A DNA stretch of 64,000 bases from Stercorarius parasiticus (lineage: Eukaryota > Chordata > Aves > Charadriiformes > Stercorariidae), in assembly GCA_013396915.1 (NCBI GenBank), contig VWZL01003420.1:62001-126000 (forward strand), read 5' to 3'. Positions within the stretch are counted from its first letter, which is position 1, and the number at the start of each line of letters is the position of its first letter. The notes under the pieces are model-generated. The model did not search any database. It saw only the letters and a program-made list of their open reading frames with translations, and was not told where the DNA came from. Below are positions 12,440 through 24,773 of the stretch, one piece after another. Both the position numbers and the translations under genes were made by a program.

Positions 12440-13170
12440 TGCACCTATGGTAGACCTGAGGTTAGGAGAGATGATAAAGCTGGGGCTTCAGTTGTGCCGG
12501 CATTGCGGAGAGGCTTGGACAACAAAAATAAGTCTCTTTGAGAAATTTTCTGCCAGGATGTCACCTGGAGTCTCAGACTAATGCTCAGCCCATGCCTAGG
12601 GTTCAGGTAAGAAGAGGGACAAAGCCTAGGCTGCAAAGGGGCTGCCTAGGGGAAATTTCGGCAACAAAAGAACTACTGCATGATTTTTTTGTTTGTTTGT
12701 TTTGGCCGCAGCTATCTTTTTCTGGGGTTAGGTCTGTGGCTACTTCTAGGGAAGAGAGTTAGGAAAGAGACAAAACCTTGTGATATAGTTGTGACAGCAT
12801 TTCAAAGAGGCTTCCAAGGGAAAGTTTGGGCAACAAAAAGAATTTTCCCCTTTCCATTTTGTCAATGGGAAGGGTGGCCTGCGGGAGAAGCTTCAAACAC
12901 TTGTAAGGTTGCAGATAATGCAAGGTGTGAGACAAAGCCTAGGTGTCCAGTTGGAGCATAGGCGTACAGAGGGGCTGTCCTTATGTAAAGCTCAGCCCTT
13001 GGTTACGGTTAGGGTTAAGGGGGAAAGACAAAGACTCAGATCCTGTTGTGGTGGCGTCACAAAGAGGTTGCCAAGGGGAGAGCTAAGCAACAGAAAGATT
13101 TCTCCCCTGAGAGGTTTTCCCACCTGGGCTGTTGCTCAGGGGATTGTGCTAAATCTCTGCCAACAGTGAG
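12440..13170 (-). repeat. Right arm: the same tandem family inverted, with TTAGGG-type motifs
   Basis: The units read as the reverse complement of the left arm: GGGTTAGG...GACAAAGCCTAGG..CCAGTTGG..GGGGCTGCCTAGGGGAAATTT.GGCAACAAAAAGAATTTTCCCCTGAGA. The AGGCTT/GGGCTGCC core recurs near 12511, 12640, 12808, 12971 and 13064 (spacings about 129, 168, 163 and 93). The clearest telomere-like piece is GGTTACGGTTAGGGTTAAGG at 13001-13020; others lie at about 12461, 12600 and 12724. Small frames here (12538-13169) are repeat-derived and not genes. Confidence 0.75.
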
Positions 13171-14629
13171 GTTTAGCTTCTATATCATATGTTTAAAAGG
13201 GTGAAAATTAAAAAGAAAAATTAAAAAAGGACATAAAGACTCAGCACATCTTAACACAATACATCAAATTAATTATCCATCTTCTTCAAGAGAAATAGAA
13301 ACCTTGCAGCAATTTTCCTGTGGTTATAAAACAAAAGCTACTACTAAGATATCCGTATTATAGCTAGAGTTGGTAGTGCACTTCAGGGTAGTTTCACCGA
13401 CTTAGGAAGGATCAGGACCATCCTTGCAAGTGTCCATTTGAGGCCCTCTCTTACAGGCAGCACTCACTGAGGAAACAAGCTTAGGGAGAACTTCAGCCTC
13501 AAGTAATTTTGCTCCGCAGGGGCTGAAAGTCAGCATTTTTACTCTCAGGATGCCACCAGATGAGACAGACCTCCGTGCTCAAAAAAGCTCGCTGCCACTA
13601 AATGGAGATGGCCCCATCCCTTCTCTCTCCACATCTCCTAGCAGCACCCACCTACCTACCACTCTACAGCACTCCTTCTGCTGCCTCTCCAGTGCTCCCC
13701 TGGACCAACACAAGGACCCAGCAGAAATGCAGCTGATCAAAAAAAGTGTAGAACTTTCTGCTGGATTAGTAAATCGAACTGGCTCACATGGGGTGAAACG
13801 AGACGAAGCTGAGGAGCAGGGGGGAGATTTGGTGTCACAGCTGTGACAGCATGGAGCAGAGAGAGAGAACACAGAGAAAGGCAGCATGGAGGAGCAGGAG
13901 CATTGTTTTAGGATGCAGCAAACAATTTCAGCCACCTCATCTGACTGTATGTTAGGGGTGGCCTGTGCCATTCCAAGAACAGCCTTGCTCTCCCTCTGGC
14001 TCCAGAAGTCCCCTTCCTATGCCTCTGTCACTTCTGAGCCATCGCAGCCTCCTAACCTAGAAAAAGGGGAGAGTTGTTTTCTACAACTCTCTTTCTGTTT
14101 AGAGAGTGAGACAGCGTAGTGGAAGGCCAGAATAAAACCAGCGTGACCCATGGAAGAGGGCAGCACAGTGAGGCCCAGGACTCAGGAAAATGGCTGGTTT
14201 TGGTCAGCTCAGAACAGTGCTATGGGAGGCCAGACTCCCACAGCAGTGTGCCTGCTACCCATGCCACTTCTCCTGTCTGTCAGCTGGAGATATTGGCAAT
14301 TGCTGGGTTGTTTTGGAGTCCTCTAGCAGAGATGAACCCTTCTTGGGCTGCACAGCGACTTCGTAAGCCTCCACCTTATGAAAGATGCTTGAGCCTCAGC
14401 CAGAAGGAGTTATAGCTAGGGCTGGAAAGAAGATGACTGGAAAATGTGATTTCTATCTCTTGAAAATGTCATGTTTGAGGAAAAAGGATCATATGGGCAA
14501 GACACATAAGGCAAAACCAAAATTATGTGACAGGGAAAGAATTCTGAAAGAAACATCTGTTTGGGAATTGGAGCCCTTCACCTTGCTGAGAGAGGTATTT
14601 CCAGGTTCACTGTCGCCTTCCCCTGTATA

Positions 14630-14672
14630 TAGATGTAGGGATATAGGGATATATATATAGAGATATAGGGAT
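14630..14672. repeat. Short ATAGGGAT-type tandem repeat
   Basis: Imperfect copies of (A)TATAGGGATATA with a (TA)n core, ending in (ATCTGTCTGTC). Too short and impure for a satellite. Confidence 0.6.
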
Positions 14673-17600
14673 CTATCTGTCTGTCATCTCCATTTTCCTG
14701 GTGGAAAATAGGATTTGCTCTTTCCCTTTGGGAAAGCTCCCACTTCCGTCTAGGCACAGAGGACAGTTTCTGCTGAAGGACTGCTGCCGCAGGGGCTGGG
14801 CATCTCCCCCCTTAGAGGTGGCCACCCCAGACACAGCAGCACTGCGCGGTCTCTGGCCATGCTGCTGCTGCTCTGCACCCCAACCCGGCCCCAGTTTCCT
14901 TGCTGTGGGGAGCGAATTCCACAGAGGAAAAAGGGGAGAAAAGGAGGATGAGGAAAAGGACGAATAAGAAAGCAAGCCTGCCCAAGTTTTAACCTGGTAC
15001 AGAGTTGTGCTGGGACCATGGGGCTAGAAACTGTCCTCAGATCCAGTAATACAGAACAAGGCGAAATGTATTAACAACTTTGGTGGAGAAGCTCCCACGT
15101 TAATAGCCTGGCTGCCTCCTGAACCACACTCTACCTGTCTCCACAGCTCTCACCACCTGATGACAACAGCCTTGACCCCTTCATTTGAAGTTGTTTGCAC
15201 AGATCAATGAGTATTTATATGCTTCTTATAAGTATCTCAGAAGCTGGCAATAAGGGGCTACAACATGTGACCAATGAACCCACAATAAATAATCCATTGG
15301 ACAACTGTTAAAAAAACTCTGGTTTATGGCATTTTGGAAGGAACCTTATCTAATAACAAAAACTTTAAAGGTGACTTAAATAGCTCACAGTTCTCTGGAA
15401 CATCTGGGCTTGTAGTCATTTATCATATAAACTATGAATAGTGCCAAATGAACTAAAAGTCCTTCCATTTTCCTTTCCTTTATATATAGCTTTTTCCACT
15501 GGAAGAATACACTGCAGGCCCTTAATCATTTCTGCAATATCACAGAGTGTCCGTTTTATTTAGCAAAGCAATACATATTTCAGCAACAAGGCTCTGTGAA
15601 CACATTTACGTTTTATTTTTCTGTTTAACTAGGTGGGTTTTTTTAATCCCAAGTGTTTCTTGATGGATGAAGATTTTTTATTTGGAGGCTAATAGTAATT
15701 TTTTAGGTAATGACTGCTAGCTCTGCTGGAATGCATTTTTAAACTTATATCTCTTTATGGAAGTTATTTTTTGTTTGTTAACAGCTACTTATGCATTGTA
15801 GTGATTATCCTGTGCACTGAATCCTGCAGACAAAGACGACACTGCTATGTAACTAAAAACTGTATCATAACACATACATGCGAGGAGTTGATTACAGCTT
15901 TAGGGGAAGCTATTGTTTTGACGTGTCCTAGCTTCTCACTTCCTCTGTTTGCAATCTTGAATAACATCTCCGTTAACAGAGGGGTTTTTAATACAATTTC
16001 CTAAATTTGCCATTTCTCTTCTATTAGAAGGTTGAACAAATGGTACCGCATGCAGTGATCTCTTCTTCCCTTCCCAATGTATATTGCCATCAAAGATGCA
16101 ATCCTGTTTTCCAGTCCACCACTTCATCTATAGGACTATGTATGTCACTAGGTATCCTGGCCTCAGGGTGAACTGTGCCTTTCCCTTCCTTTTGTGCACA
16201 CCCTTAAGAGATGACAGGCTGAGTTTCCTTTACATCTTTAACTATGGCAGCCAGCACTTTAGACTGGATCTCTGGATTAGTATATTACAATCTCTGATGA
16301 AACCTTCCTTTTTTTCCGGCTGACTGATGTGGCAGGGCCGGCTGTGTTTGCCACACAGAAGAAATGTTCCTTTTGCTGTCCCAGACGAACAGCAGCCTAG
16401 CACATGGAGAAAATCTGGGAATTAGAGCAACTACTCTGCTGCACCAAAAGCTCCCCAGACTCTCAAGTCCTGCTCCCAGGTCTCCACGTGCACCAGTGAC
16501 CTGCTGGGACCTACACAGGCCCCAACCCTGCTCACAAGAGAGTTGGGACTGCCCCACTTTCTACAGAAGGGAACAGAGATCCCACCAACTACCCAAATGC
16601 CCCCTTCCACCAGTAGCCTGGGAATCTACTGCATCTCCCCACACCATGAACCCCTTGGCCAGTTCAGAAAACCCTGTCTATAGATGTGACCACAAGCTGC
16701 TGATTTAAACAACTCAACTTCTTACGGAGAAACTCATGAGTAATTCTGCTGCAGGCACATGGCAAGCAGGAACAAAAAAGCCGTGCAAACTTGGTACTCA
16801 TGTTCATTTTGCTATTCCTCACGCCCCTCAGGGCAGTCTACCTGTCGACCCACTATGTAAGACCCGTGGTTTGGTCACCTCTACTGTATGAAGCTGCTGC
16901 CTCCCAAGCTCTCCCTCTCCCTCACTTTTCTCCAGACTTTCTAAAGCGAAAGTTTTAACTGATAAATGCTCGGTTTTGATCCTTAGCCTTAGCAAGTAGC
17001 CTATGCAACTCTGCTTGGCACCTAGAATTAACATTTCCCCAGTAAATTGCTTGGCCATTGTTTAACTTTTTGACTTTATACCCAAAGATGCCTTATCTCT
17101 TTGCCATTGTTTCACTTCCTCCTTGACAGTACTTGCAGTTCCTTTTGATTCAAGTCCATCTTGGCAGGCAGAGTTACATCCCAAAAGTGAAATGAGGCAT
17201 GCAGTCCAACTCACCTAACCAAACTGTTTAAGTTCTTAAGCAAAGAGAGCAAGATGCCTTTGGAGGCCTGCTGAAGGGTACCCAGTCCCTCTTATTCAGG
17301 CACACCTAAAGGGCAATGTAGTTCACCAAATCATATAGAAACTAGTAGGAAAGTGGCAAGCACCTCACTCTAGCTGCCTAGGCCACTTCTGAAGCAGGGC
17401 AGTGAAAGGTACAGAGAAGGAGATGCCACTTACCCCTTACCAGACAGGGCAGTGTGAGGGCAGTCGCTCAGGAGGCAAGAGGCCCCTGCGCTAGCTTCTG
17501 CTCTGCTTGCACATCATCTCCCATGCCTGATGGCAGTGCTTTAGTGATCATCTGTTGCATGGACACCAAGTAAAGGCCATTTTTTTACACTGCTGTGTAA

Positions 17601-17979
17601 AGAGCTTTTAATCTCTTCTTTAGAAGCTAAGCCACAATGAAGCCAGACACGTAGGAGTCCTGCAGCCATCTGGAAAACACACAAAAGTGATCTTAGTTTT
17701 ATGCTAGTAACTAGGACACTCTTCAGGCTGTATGGACGACATTGCACCTTGACAGAAAAGAAGATAAATCCTTTAACCTCAGATTTCCTTTCTAAATGTT
17801 AAAATGATAGTTAAGACCATTATACAAAAAACTGGACTGCCACCACCTCCTACAGTGTGGTTTGTTATACTGCTGACCACACCTTGTCTCCTTCAGGCTT
17901 CCTCTGGGATCTTAGGAAGGCTTTGTGTGCCCATCTACACTTATGCCTGGATCACAGCAGCGCACAAGCAGGAAGACTG

Positions 17980-18140
17980 ACTTCCATCTTTGCAACATGC
18001 ACTTCACAGCACACAGGGACAGGCACAACGAAGTGCCAAGGGCAAGAGGCAGGCACCTGACAAATTTAGGTGCCTACATGGGTAAGCAGTCCATTGAAGC
18101 AGGCAGGCTGGATTACTGCCTAGAGCTTGTCTGAGCTGCA
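17980..18140. repeat. Possible decayed interspersed repeat with TTTAGGTGCCTA motif
   Basis: The palindromic TTAGGTGCCTA at 18066-18076, followed by CATGGG, resembles motifs scattered in old interspersed repeats of birds, turtles and crocodilians. Similar pieces occur near 25300-25350, 51543-51553 and 62098-62215. This is recollection of a motif style, not an alignment, so the call is weak. Confidence 0.25.
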
Positions 18141-18390
18141 GGTTACCATGAATACAAGATTCAGGCAGACAGGATCACACCTATGTAATACATAAAATAT
18201 TGCAGATATCTCATTTGTCCTATGCTTTTGGCACAAAGGAAAGTTATTGTCTCAAAGTATGGGAACAGACTGCTATAACCGACGTTGAATCTTTTCAGCT
18301 GGGTTTCTGAGGGGCAGAAAACCCATTTTTGTAAGCCAGTCTGTTTCTAGTTATTTTCCTGAGGTTATCAGCCTATGGTTTCCAGGCGGT

Positions 18391-18409
18391 TGCTGCTGCT
18401 GCTGCTGCT
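18391..18409. repeat. (TGC)6 trinucleotide microsatellite
   Basis: Six uninterrupted TGC/CTG units in noncoding context, followed by a T-rich stretch. Confidence 0.9.
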
Positions 18410-21400
18410 TTTCCTTTGGTGGTATTTTTTTAACACAGCTATTTAAAATGTTTATGTGCACTTATTTTGTGCAGGCTTTTAGCATTTCTCTGAAAAACAC
18501 AAGGCAAGAAATGGTGACTTCTAGCATCTTATATCTCTGCTAAACTTCTCTGGAATTGCATGGGAGCAAGAAAAGACACATCTCTAGCCCGAGGCCCTCT
18601 CCCTTCTGAACTTCAAAGCCTGTCATAAACAATAAAAACATTAAGATTTTTTTTTTAATGAAAAGGTGAGTGAATGCTTTGTAATTGAGAGTATAAGGCA
18701 ATATGTGTGTATATATTACCACATACACACACAGGTTATCAGTATCCCCTGTCAAGCTTCAGATTTCTAAACTTTATCAGGTAAGTGAATTCAACAAAAG
18801 TTTAGCAGTACAGCAATCAGTTATTAGTTGGCCAGTTATCTTTTAAGAACTAAACAGACTCCAAGAAAAGTCAGAGATTACTATGGTGGTGCAAGCAGAA
18901 CTAAAAATAAACCATTAGGTCACAAACACAAAAGTGCTGAGAGTCAATAGCCTGAGGTAGGCAGTGGGATGCAGAACACCAGCCACTGTACATGAAACCC
19001 ACTAACAGCTGCAGAGAAGCTGTCCAATAAAATAGACCAGTGGCTCAAGGTCCAGGAGATTCAATCTGACACCATTCCAGGGATATCAGCATATGACTTC
19101 AAACACTGCATTAAGAGATAGAAAGCTTAATAGCTGCTTTCTGGTTTAGTACAATGCGTAGTGATAATATTCCTGAATTTAGAACTCATAAAATATCTGT
19201 CGCCTCCAGCAGCAATCTCTCAGTACTTTACTGAGATCAAATCCTTTAGTGAAGTGTGTCAAATAGGTCAGAAGCAGATGACAGTACATGAGAAGGGGCA
19301 CTGCCTCCATAAAAGCATTTATAAGAAAAAGAGTACGTAAGGCCAGAAGAGATATATGGGAACACAGATATTCATGACTTTCAAAGACATTTTCAAGCCT
19401 TCTAATCCTCCAGTCATATATTCTATCCAATACTTTCAGAAATTAAATGAAAACCAGAGTGGTAAACATAGGCAGATGAGGAAAGCTCAAAACACCTGCC
19501 AAGGATACAGGAAAAGATGGGTTGTCACTGGTTTGGATCTACTACCTTGGCTTGGTGAAATGGTCAGACAGGAAAGAGTGGCTCACTGGCCAGCTCCTCC
19601 AGACTGGCTCTTTTGACCAGGGCAATTTCCTACTAGAGCAAGTGAGCTGATTTCACTTCCGGATCTTTTTTCCTTCAGGTGACGGTCCTATGCAGTAACA
19701 AACAGGCAATCGAAGTAACAATACTCCTTTATCTTGGACACCAAACCTTTATCTAAAAAAACCTTTGGAGCCTGGGTGTGAGCTAGAAAGCATTTTTCTG
19801 ATTCATTATGCTTTACTGCCCATCTTTGTATGAAAATTACTTAGGAGTTGAATATTTACAGCAGTAATGGCCTTTGAAGTTCAGTCCTTAAAGGCATTAA
19901 GTTATGAAAAATGGTTACCCTGAAAAAATGAGAACAATGGACCTTACTTATTCATTCTGTATGTTCTGTCTAATAACTCAGGGCTAAACCTCACCCATCT
20001 GTGTTTGACTGAGGTCAAATGCAATAAAAGACTGATAATAAATACTGAATTGCTATAGGAGGATCCTAGCTGATGGCCTTCTTGCATGAATAAACTGAAA
20101 TCAAGGCTACAATTTGCACTAAGCTTGTAGAATTTGGAAGTAGAAGGTTGAGAGATCTGCGAAGATTAAAATCTTATAATTCAAAAATCTTATATATTTT
20201 TAAACAAGACTCTACAAAACAAGGTCACAAAGGACATTCCTCATTGTTCATTAAGCTACTATTTCCTTGTATGTGGTACTGGCAGGGTGGAGTACAATTA
20301 TTTTCTGCAAATCAACTGAGAAAGCCGTTAGAATACAATAAAATTCAAATGTGTATTCTTATCAGATCCTTCTCTAAGAGCTAAATATTTGCATTATAAC
20401 TGCATTGTGTCAGATAATTTAATTCTAGGAACAAAATTCTACTCCTCAGTACTCACTATGGATCTTGACTCCATGTAGTCTGCTCTTCTGCCATGCCCAT
20501 ACTGTATTCAGTACTGAAACTCTGGGATATGCTACCGCTTTTTTGTTGCTCCATAAACTCCACACGAAACGATGCCAGCTCACCACTAGATTAGATGGCT
20601 ATGCTAGGTTTAGGGCTATGCTGGGTTTATAGTTTTGCTTTGCCAGTCACAGCAGCAAAAGGTGGGACTAGCTTTAGGCCAAAGCAAAACAGGAGGTAGC
20701 TTAGGGCAGCAACCTTCCTACTTTGGCTTCTCCAGCCAGAAGATTGACTGCTCTGGAAACACAAGCTGGAACAGCCAGTTTCTGACTCGCATCTGCACCC
20801 TCCAACTTGCTGCTCCTGAGAGACAGGCAGAAGCAGTAACCACTTACACTAGACCGTTGGTTTCCTTTTCCTCCCTGTATACATCCCAAATCCAGACTCC
20901 TGTAAAACTTGTAGACCACTTCTAGACATTTTCACATCTCTTACTTTCATGTAACTTCCCTGTCTCCCCACTTTCCTAGATCAGCTCCCTCAAACTCTGC
21001 AGACTTTCCTGGCCCTTGCTTCACTAAATTCCCTCTAAGCCTGAGCTGGTCACCCCCAATATAACAAGGACAGCAAAACTCATTCTATGCTGCTGAGAAG
21101 ATAGCCTTGGCTAGACTGACCCAGGTGATAAAGTCCATAAATGCAATCTGGATATTTTCTATCCCAACAGTCACATGAATTCTGTGGAAAGGAATGCACA
21201 GATACTTCTGAATGCGACTATTTAAATTTAACCTTTTTTTTTTTTTAGCTGAATCAATTTAATTATCATGCTATTAATTACAGAGATGACTCAACATATA
21301 TTTCCCAAGTTGCCACACTGTGAGTGATGGTGGCATGGAAAAAGCAGTAAAGCGGTTAGTGGGTTATGACCATACCCATTATGAGATGTATGGGCCACAG

Positions 21401-21539
21401 CAGGTGACTTCAGTGAGGCGTGGAGGGAAATGTGATTTAGTTGAAAGAATGCATTGAAAATAATGATATGGGTTCATGAAATTTCCAAGAAGACAATCCA
21501 ATCCTTTTCTAAATTATTTTTATGAAAAGGTTAGCAATG
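18410..21539. other. Unique noncoding DNA
   Basis: Single-copy DNA. A good 3' splice-site sequence (GGATCTTTTTTCCTTCAG, ending 19678) is followed by a 25-codon frame starting VTVLCSNKQAIEV, but no partner donor was found. A poly-T run lies at about 21235-21246. Nothing else can be supported. Confidence 0.55.
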
Positions 21540-21765
21540 AAAAGGTTTTAAAGGTTATTCAGTCCCTTTGTCTAAATTTTTTTCCTATGGTTTATTATTC
21601 AGTAACTCATCTTGTTTCATTGCACGCATCTTAAGCAATGAAGTTGCTACCACTTCCCTTAGACAAATATTCTATAACTTGCAATTTCTCACTTGTCAGG
21701 AAATTTTCTCACACTAGCTTGCATGTTTCCTGTACTAATTTTTTCCAGTTGTGCTAGCAGTATCC
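21540..21765 (-). mobile_element. Probable ancient CR1-like LINE 3' fragment
   Basis: Pieces in order resemble the reverse complement of old CR1-family 3' ends: AAAGGTTATTCAGTCC (about 21548-21564), GTTGCTACCACTTCCCTTAGACAAATATTC (about 21643-21672, corresponding to the 'CCACTTCCCTAGG..ATTCCA' block), and CAGGAAATTTTCTCA (about 21699-21713, corresponding to 'AGGAAGTTTTTCCTA'). The divergence is too high for certainty and the boundaries are approximate. Confidence 0.4.
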
Positions 21766-23439
21766 TCATCTACTACTTTTAGCAAGAGCAGCAATGAGAA
21801 TTGTTTTTCCTATTATAATACTATTCCAGCAGCTATGGGAGGCCTCTGTGTAGCAGGTGCTATATAACAAAGTTTTCTCCTCCAAAATGGTAAAAGTATA
21901 ACCATTTCTTTCAGAAGTAAATCTCATGGCAATCTCATGAGAATTCATTTCACATGAAAATTTTCCTCTGCTTTGCAGTAACAACCAATATTTATATTTT
22001 GAAATGCAAAAATAGTGTATCTTTTGTTTTTAAGCCATTGGTGGATTCATGCTTCAATATTCCAGAAAGATGTTGGAGTGAACTTTCCTGGATGTGCTGT
22101 GTTTGTCTGCAAAGCAAAGGCAATCAGGGTCAGTTTATTCCCTCTTATGAAATCCTGGTGCTTTTCCTTCAGCAAAAGGAGGTCAGGAGATTTCACTTTT
22201 GGGGTCAAGAACAAAGACCAGCTTCCCTCTCTGAGTAGTCCTTGAGCAATCTGGTGAGTCTAGCACTTTATATATATAAAGTGTGGAAATTCAACTAAGA
22301 AAATCAGAGTTTTAACAAGCCACAACATAGCTGTGAGTGGTAAAGCTGATGGTTGCAGCTGAACTTTGATGAATACAGCATCAGCCGTGAAAGGCAAGAT
22401 ATTGTAAATGGTTAAAACTGAGCAACGTAATTCCCCTGGGATTTCTATTATCTTAGCAATCGGCTTCAGTTCTAAATTTTAAAAGATGAAAATTCTGAAT
22501 TTTCCTTAAAACGAATGTTATGGAAAACTTGTCAAACGGAATTGGAACATTGTGGTTTGCTAAAGCCAAAAACTTTTGTTCTGATTTTTTTCCTTGCTGT
22601 AATGTTGTGATTTATAATGTTGTGTTTTGTTTTAATTTCAAAACAAAAATCTAAATTACTCCGTATTTTTAATCTATCTTATTTAACTATGGACATGCCT
22701 CAGTCCAAGGTTTTTCTTTCAGTGTAATAGCATGTCCCTCCAGATGCATACTCTACTGGAAAATTTTCAACTAGCTCTTTTTAATGCATAAGCCATTCTC
22801 CTTCTTTATGTACTTAACATTTCAAGATTAACAGGAATAGAGCATGTTTGTTGTATTCCTGAAGTAGAAATTTTGCTTAAATTGTCTGTTACTCAAGTGT
22901 GTGATTCAGTGCCTAGAACTACAAATAACCTAGGTGATTTGTTTGCATAATTTGAACAGTTTGCCAATAACTTGGGTGTGAACTATTAAAGAAATCCATT
23001 CACTCCCTGTAGGTGTTAGAGTCATTAATCCTGATGGGTGTGTACTGTGCATTCTTTTCAGATACATGGGATGAAAAATCATGAATCCTTGAATAATATT
23101 TTTCAGGTAACTTGTTTTGACCACACTTTCCATTGTGTAATTTAATCCTAAAACTTTGTACCATGTGATGCGATTCAGAATTTAGCAATTAACTCTTAAG
23201 CAAAATGTTTAAGGGTGTTTCTTTATCTGCTATTGTTAGTTGTTCAAAGCATAACAACTCTGAACAGCGTGGGACAGAATCCAGAAGCTAACCACAGACA
23301 TGTAGTGGCCAGTTGCTGTGTATGTAGATCATCAACCTGGCTTAACTAAGAATCTTTACTGCATTTTTGCATTAAACCTTTATAAGGTCAGGGCTTGTGA
23401 AATTTGTATATCAGCATTATACTGAAAGTCTAATATAAT
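21766..23439. other. Unique noncoding DNA
   Basis: AT-rich single-copy sequence. It includes a perfect 20-bp palindrome, CACTTTATATATATAAAGTG, at 22264-22283. Open frames are under 95 codons and unrecognised. Confidence 0.6.
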
Positions 23440-23535
23440 TTCTCTCTTTTTTTTTTCAGATATGGTATTTTGAAAGAGGGTGATGGAGTTCCACCAAAGA
23501 GTAACTACCTATCTAACCTGCATCCCTCCAGATGA
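23440..23535 (+). other. Candidate 3' splice site and short terminal frame
   Basis: A strong acceptor is visible: a branch-like GTCTAAT at about 23428-23434, then TTTCTCTCTTTTTTTTTTCAG ending at 23459. The 24-codon frame from 23461, which begins YGILKEGDGVPPKSNYLSN, stops at TGA 23533-23535. A variant poly(A) signal, ATTAAA, lies at about 23621. It could be a terminal exon of a noncoding or unknown transcript, or a decoy. No homology is recognised. Confidence 0.2.
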
Positions 23536-24736
23536 ATGGCAGAGACTGCAAATTTTGAAGTGGAACCATTAAGGCTGAAAAAAGGGAAATGATTGTCAGA
23601 ACAATGTGATATTATCCTAACATTAAATACTGCCAGTCATGGGAAAAAATCTAGTCAGTTCAGTCCAACTTTGATCACTGCATCTCTGCAGAGGGCCTGC
23701 CCCAGTGCTGCATGCAGAGTACAAGCCTGACTAGACTCCTTCAAAGAGATCCTTATGTAGAATGGGGCTTCCACTGCTGGGTTGCAATCACCTTCTGAAT
23801 TAACTTACCCTAAGAGCATTCATTTGAAATAGTATGATTAGAAGAAAAGTAGCTCTAGGAATACTGGGTTTCCTGGATTTCCCTAAGGGCAGATTTTTAA
23901 GATGGAACTGTGAAACAGTAAAAGGATATCAAGTAGTAAAAGATTATGGAAATCTACACTGTCAAAAATAAACCAGTTTCAACACACCTTACTAGTTCTT
24001 TTACTCAAAGATACGAGTCCTCTTCTAGATCTCTTTGTCTGGGTAGAACATGCTTTGTAAAGTTTCAACTGGACTAGATTAATATCAATGGAAATGGAGG
24101 GCAAATTCTTGTCTCTGATTCAGCAGAACGCTCACGTATGTTTAATCCCAAACACCTGATTCCCTCTAATTCAAACCTTAAAGCATGAAGGAACAGCTAG
24201 TCCCTTCATGACTGACTGTTAGTAGTAATACTGCAAAACAGGAATTCTTCACGTCAGATAAGTAGCACTTATCCCTGAGATATACCAGTGACTTTAAGTG
24301 AAGAGTTTGGGTTTTTTCGTGCCCTGCTACCTCATGGAACTAAAATGTGAGAGTATGGTGCATGGCGACACTGAGGATCCACCTGGAATGTCATTGCAAT
24401 GTCAAATGGATATCAGGATGTTTACAGCCAAAAATTAAAACAAAAAAAGAGAATGTTTAAATTTGCAAGTAATGTGGAAAGCACAAATCAGTAACTTTAA
24501 TGTAAGAAAAAAACAGGGAAGGTACTCTGAAATCCAGAGAAAACAAAAGCCACAAGCAAGAAGGTCTGAATAAATAATAAAATTGCATGTGTGGCCTTTT
24601 TTCCAGCACATGTTGGAAACAGTAAACTGTAGGTACTGGAGAAAATGTTGAGCCAGGTATTAACTGAAAAAAACGGACAGAAATTCGGAAAATTCATGGG
24701 ACCTGAAAAGTACCAATGACTTGAAAAAGAAACTGC

Positions 24737-24773
24737 CAACACATCTATGAAACCTCAACACATCTATGAAACC
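24737..24773. repeat. 19-bp tandem duplication
   Basis: CAACACATCTATGAAACC is present twice back to back with a 19-bp period (24737-24755 and 24756-24773) and no mismatch over 18 bases, which implies a recent slippage event. Confidence 0.9.

Larger units (their letters stand above)
13171..18390. other. Unique DNA, GC-richer between about 13.4 and 15.0 kb
   Basis: 13400-14970 has a higher GC content and several overlapping open frames of 88-130 codons on both strands (for example 13550-13846 +, 13579-13971 -, 14701-14967 +). The presence of equal-length frames on opposite strands and no recognisable domain argues for composition rather than genes. A short ATAGGGAT repeat lies at 14630-14672. 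The rest to 18390 is ordinary AT-rich DNA. No gene is supported. Confidence 0.5.

Noticed and set aside
13550..14967. Cluster of 88-130 codon frames in GC-richer DNA
   Set aside because: Frames occur on both strands with no domain or consistent splice pattern; fewer stop codons are expected at higher GC.
22264..22283. Perfect 20-bp palindrome CACTTTATATATATAAAGTG, considered as a miRNA hairpin or transposon end
   Set aside because: No loop for a precursor, no partner terminal repeat and AT-rich composition that makes chance likely.
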